Assembly: GCA_014360945.1 (NCBI GenBank)
Contig: JACIWM010000064.1
Span: forward strand, 1-6,810
Length of the DNA: 6,810 nt
Direction of reading: 5' to 3'
Source: Candidatus Bipolaricaulota bacterium
Lineage (GTDB): Bacteria; Bipolaricaulota; Bipolaricaulia; Bipolaricaulales; Bipolaricaulaceae
Part shown: positions 5,069 to 6,810 of the stretch, piece by piece
Numbering within the stretch: position 1 is the first letter of the stretch
Layout of the letters: each line of letters begins with the position of its first letter
Position numbers and translations under genes: made by a program
The notes under the pieces: model-generated
Told to the model about the DNA's origin: nothing
What the model saw: only the letters and a program-made list of their open reading frames with translations
The model's database searches: none

Positions 5069-5212
5069 TCACCTTTTTAGCTTCTCTATTTTCATGATTA
5101 GAAGGTCTCCAGGCCTTATATCGTACTTCTCTCTTATTTCATGTGGTATTTTTATGTACCCTCTCTTAGTCATGACTTGACTAAAATGGACTTCTATTAT
5201 CCTCTCTTTCAT
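5069..5212 (-). CDS. AbrB/MazE-fold (SpoVT-AbrB) DNA-binding protein
   Basis: A 47-aa swapped-hairpin DNA-binding protein. The family pattern is clear: a first strand with the conserved turn (VMTKRGYIKIP, residues 13-23), then HEIREKYDIRPGD (24-36) and the closing strand LLIMKIEKLK. These proteins dimerise through interlocked beta strands; members act as transition-state regulators or as antitoxins that also repress their own operon. It heads a three-gene leftward operon, which fits autoregulation and possibly an antitoxin role, although neither downstream gene resembles MazF, PIN or another known toxin. Start ATG 5212 is eight bases or less from a perfect GAGGTGAT site. The stop TGA is embedded in the ribosome-binding site of the next gene. 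It is too short for most gene finders. Confidence 0.85.
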   Translation of the reverse strand: MKERIIEVHFSQVMTKRGYIKIPHEIREKYDIRPGDLLIMKIEKLKR

Positions 5213-5218
5213 GGGTTC

Positions 5219-5226
5219 ATCACCTC
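5219..5226 (-). promoter_or_regulatory. Perfect GAGGTGAT ribosome-binding site of the AbrB-like gene
   Basis: GAGGTGAT on the minus strand matches the 16S rRNA 3' end of methanogens in full and sits six bases before ATG 5212. The same bases contain a start-stop minimal frame, ATG-AGG-TGA, itself preceded by a second purine-rich site (AAAGGAGG). Confidence 0.7.
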
Positions 5227-5272
5227 ATAGGCCTCCTTTGTCTTTGTCATATTATACTTAGGTGTTCATCCC

Positions 5273-5280
5273 TTATAAAG
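5273..5280 (-). promoter_or_regulatory. TATA box of the AbrB operon
   Basis: CTTTATAA on the minus strand, with transcription expected near 5250, gives a leader of about 35-40 bases before ATG 5212. A second AT-rich element, TATAAT (about 5250-5255), lies inside that leader and is too close to the gene to be the main box. Confidence 0.5.
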
Positions 5281-5387
5281 GTTGTGGTTGTGGTGGTACT
5301 GTCTTGGTGTTGTCATATCTACCAGGGCCACTTTCAAACACCTAAAAAAACCAACTTCATTATACCCAGATATAACGAAATTCAACA

Positions 5388-5398
5388 AACTATAAAAA
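5388..5398 (+). promoter_or_regulatory. TATA box of the small RHH gene
   Basis: AACTATAAAAA on the plus strand, about 25-30 bases before ATG 5422. Transcription would begin at or a few bases before the start codon. No ribosome-binding site precedes the ATG, so a leaderless message is the natural reading. A second possible box (TTATACC, about 5360-5366) lies upstream. Confidence 0.45.
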
Positions 5399-5421
5399 AA
5401 CACAAAAACATACTATAAACT

Positions 5422-5568
5422 ATGACAAAATACAAACAAATCACCATAAAAATAACCCAAACACAATATAGGGCCATAAAAAAACTTGCAAAAGCAAAAG
5501 GAGATAACCCACTCTCCTACATCATAAGAGAAGCCCTCCAAGAATACATCAACAAATACCAAGAATAA
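5422..5568 (+). CDS. Short ribbon-helix-helix (CopG-like) protein, 48 aa
   Basis: A 48-aa minimal RHH protein: strand KQITIKIT (5-12), helix A TQYRAIKKLAKAKG, the turn DNPLS, and helix B YIIREALQEYINKY. This length is typical of plasmid CopG-type regulators. It is the only clear plus-strand gene and is transcribed away from the AbrB operon. Its coding strand is very A+C-rich, using codons such as ACA, ACC, AAA, CAA and ATA, unlike the leftward genes; this follows the local strand bias rather than proving transfer. No ribosome-binding site is visible before the ATG, suggesting a leaderless message. It may control copy number or the divergent AbrB operon; target unknown. It differs in sequence from the other RHH protein of this window, so recent duplication is unlikely. 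Confidence 0.8.
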   Translation: MTKYKQITIKITQTQYRAIKKLAKAKGDNPLSYIIREALQEYINKYQE

Positions 5569-5868
5569 AAAACACTCCAAAGATACAAAATATAACTTGT
5601 TTAGTATACCCTAAACACAATAAAACCACCCTAAAAATCAACATTTTTCCAAACACCCTATGAAATTCAACCAATATAGGCTATTCTACCATCATCACAT
5701 AGCAGGATACTATCAATTATAAGGGATCCTGCAGGTATATCATCAATTCTTAAAGATCCGATCAATTAAACGATAAGATAGAAGATTAACCTATCGAATA
5801 CTTGAAGCTAAAAATAAAATTGTGATGGTCACCGATTTAAACACACTAAAACCATTCTCTGGTAACCA
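5569..5868. other. Non-coding region between the RHH gene and the coiled-coil gene end
   Basis: No ORF is supported here. The left part (5569-5660) is A+C-rich with no clear signal. GAAATTCAAC at 5662-5671 repeats the same ten bases found before the RHH gene (5377-5386). The middle holds about 30-bp direct repeats and a palindrome, and the right end holds the terminator of the leftward operon. It is a second candidate site for replication or partition functions. Confidence 0.6.
5702..5767. repeat. About 30-bp tandem repeats with GCAGG/GATCC and ATCAATT blocks
   Basis: Two imperfect copies start at 5702 and 5731: GCAGG, then ATCAATT (5712-5718 and 5742-5748, exactly 30 bp apart), then GATCC (5725-5729 and 5755-5759). 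A third ATCAATT stands at 5761-5767. In addition GCAGGAT (5702-5708) and ATCCTGC (5726-5732) form a perfect 7-bp inverted repeat across the first copy. Iteron-like or centromere-like structure is possible; a function cannot be assigned. Confidence 0.55.
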
Positions 5869-5871
5869 TCA
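5807..5871 (-). terminator. Terminator of the coiled-coil gene / main operon
   Basis: TGATGGTCACC (5823-5833) and GGTAACCATCA (5861-5871) pair over 11 positions with one mismatch. On the minus strand the hairpin starts on the TGA stop of the coiled-coil gene and is followed by TTTTATTTTTA (5809-5819). Placement and T tract fit transcription termination of the leftward operon. Confidence 0.6.
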
Positions 5872-6810
5872 ACTCTTGGCTAATTCTTTCATGTGATAAT
5901 CATGAATCCAGTCACTGCCTGCAACCCTCTTAAGGAAGTCTATCTCCAGCCAAACCTCATTAAAAGTCTCCTTTAATTCATTGAATTCTCTCTTTAACTT
6001 CTGAAGTTCAAGGGCCTTCTTATCCCGCTTCTTTGCAAGTCCTGGGATTACCTCATCCGATAGCTTCAGGAATATGGCCTCATTAACCGCCTTCCTGTAT
6101 GCTTGCAGTTCCTTCTCTTTAATCTGGATCTTATTATCTATATCAGTTAGTTTACTCTTGATTTTCTTGAGTTCTTCCTGTTTCTTCTTCAAAGCCCTGG
6201 CCTTATTCTGATATATGCGGTGTTCATCTTCTATCTCTTTGAGTTCTTCCAAGGTCTTAGCTTCCAAGCCCTGAATCATGGCCTTATCTGTTTCAAGGTC
6301 TCTTATTTGTGCTTTCAACTTTCCAATTTCAAGGTATTCTTTCCAGTCCTTAAACTTGGTGAATTTATGCAGGATTTCATCCATCATCTGGCCCTTTTTA
6401 GCCATATACCCGTTGATTAATTCATGTTTGCCATCAAGGTAGTAGTTTAGGCCATTAATATCAGTATTGAGTTCATCGGTTTCCCTTTCCAGTTTATTGA
6501 TCCTGCTACTTAGTTCCTGCTTCTGATTCTCCAAGTCGTTTTTATACTTCCTGGCCTTAGGGTAAAGCTTCCTTGCTGTTTCAGTCCTGGCCTGTAACAT
6601 TCTCACCTCTAAGCCTTCAAGGGTGTTTTGCTCTTTGTCTTTGATTTGTTCATCAACTTCTACAAATTTGTTTTGCAGGTACTGGATCTTTTTAGTGGTT
6701 GCTTCTATCTCCTTGCTCTTATCATCACCTACCTTCTCCCATGCTCTTAATTCTTCCAGTTCCTTGAATTTCTTGCCTATTTCATGGTTTAAGTCGTTTA
6801 GGTATCTTTT
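5869..6810 (-). CDS. Coiled-coil protein, C-terminal part (5' end beyond right edge)
   Basis: The frame is open from the window edge to TGA at 5869-5871, 313 codons. An internal GTG at 6606 is not the true start, because the frame continues upstream with clear homology to the left-edge gene. The first residue here aligns with residue 28 of that gene, so only 27 residues are missing. The protein is nearly all heptad-like coiled coil, rich in Lys, Glu and Leu, with a short break near GKHELINGYMAKKGQ and a less charged C-terminus with aromatic residues (about DWIHDYH). No catalytic motif, Walker site or membrane segment. Compared with the left copy, about 9 of the first 41 shared residues differ, mostly conservatively, then the rest is identical. 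It resembles SMC-type or structural coiled coils only in composition; function is not known. Confidence 0.85.
   Translation of the reverse strand, partial: KRYLNDLNHEIGKKFKELEELRAWEKVGDDKSKEIEATTKKIQYLQNKFVEVDEQIKDKEQNTLEGLEVRMLQARTETARKLYPKARKYKNDLENQKQELSSRINKLERETDELNTDINGLNYYLDGKHELINGYMAKKGQMMDEILHKFTKFKDWKEYLEIGKLKAQIRDLETDKAMIQGLEAKTLEELKEIEDEHRIYQNKARALKKKQEELKKIKSKLTDIDNKIQIKEKELQAYRKAVNEAIFLKLSDEVIPGLAKKRDKKALELQKLKREFNELKETFNEVWLEIDFLKRVAGSDWIHDYHMKELAKS
6570..6694. repeat. Terminal direct repeat, right copy
   Basis: Identical to bases 1-125; similarity continues at about 80% from 6695 to the end (against 126-241). Closing the circle at this repeat gives a unit of 6569 bp and keeps the coiled-coil reading frame intact (1023 bases, 340 codons plus stop). 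Confidence 0.9.

Overview
The window looks like almost exactly one turn of a small circular archaeal plasmid of about 6.57 kb, AT-rich, plus about 240 bases of overlap at the ends. Three things suggest an archaeon, most likely a euryarchaeal methanogen. TATA-box-like elements (TTTATATA, CTTTATAA) replace bacterial -35/-10 boxes. The ribosome-binding sites are of the GAGGTGAT type, matching the 3' end of archaeal 16S rRNA. The replication protein is a primase-polymerase fused to an SF3 helicase, the family known from Sulfolobus pRN1. Taxonomy below that level is inference; no rRNA or chromosomal gene is present.

Layout. The main leftward (minus-strand) operon starts at a TATA box near 3440. 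It encodes a 65-aa ribbon-helix-helix (RHH) protein (3168-3365), a 930-aa prim-pol/helicase replication protein (345-3137) and a coiled-coil protein starting at 322. The coiled-coil gene runs off the left edge and reappears at the right edge (5869-6810), ending in a hairpin plus T-rich terminator at 5807-5871. Bases 1-125 equal 6570-6694 exactly; the next 116 bases are about 80% identical. Joining base 1 to base 6569 keeps the coiled-coil frame open and gives a 340-aa protein. The unit is therefore probably a 6569-bp circle, and the diverged overlap is a second allele, a related plasmid copy or a tandem neighbour.

Bases 3366-4534 carry no gene. They hold a dense set of inverted repeats, short direct repeats and a strong strand bias: A+C-rich on the top strand at about 3785-4240, then G+T-rich at about 4280-4510. 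This is the best candidate for the replication origin and copy-control region. At its right end is a possible structured RNA (about 4373-4513, plus strand) with its own TATA box, a two-part closing stem and a T10 terminator.

Bases 4535-5212 hold a second leftward operon: a 47-aa AbrB/MazE-fold DNA-binding protein followed by two small unknown proteins (93 and 74 aa). Facing it on the plus strand is a 48-aa RHH/CopG-like gene (5422-5568), probably leaderless. Bases 5569-5868 are non-coding, with about 30-bp iteron-like repeats and the terminator of the main operon.

How it may work together (inference): the prim-pol/helicase initiates replication at an origin in one of the repeat-rich regions. 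The two RHH proteins and the AbrB-like protein are candidates for autoregulation and copy control. The coiled-coil protein, apparently co-expressed with Rep, could act in partitioning or as a replication accessory. The RHH-then-prim-pol/helicase order is the same as copG-repA in pRN1.
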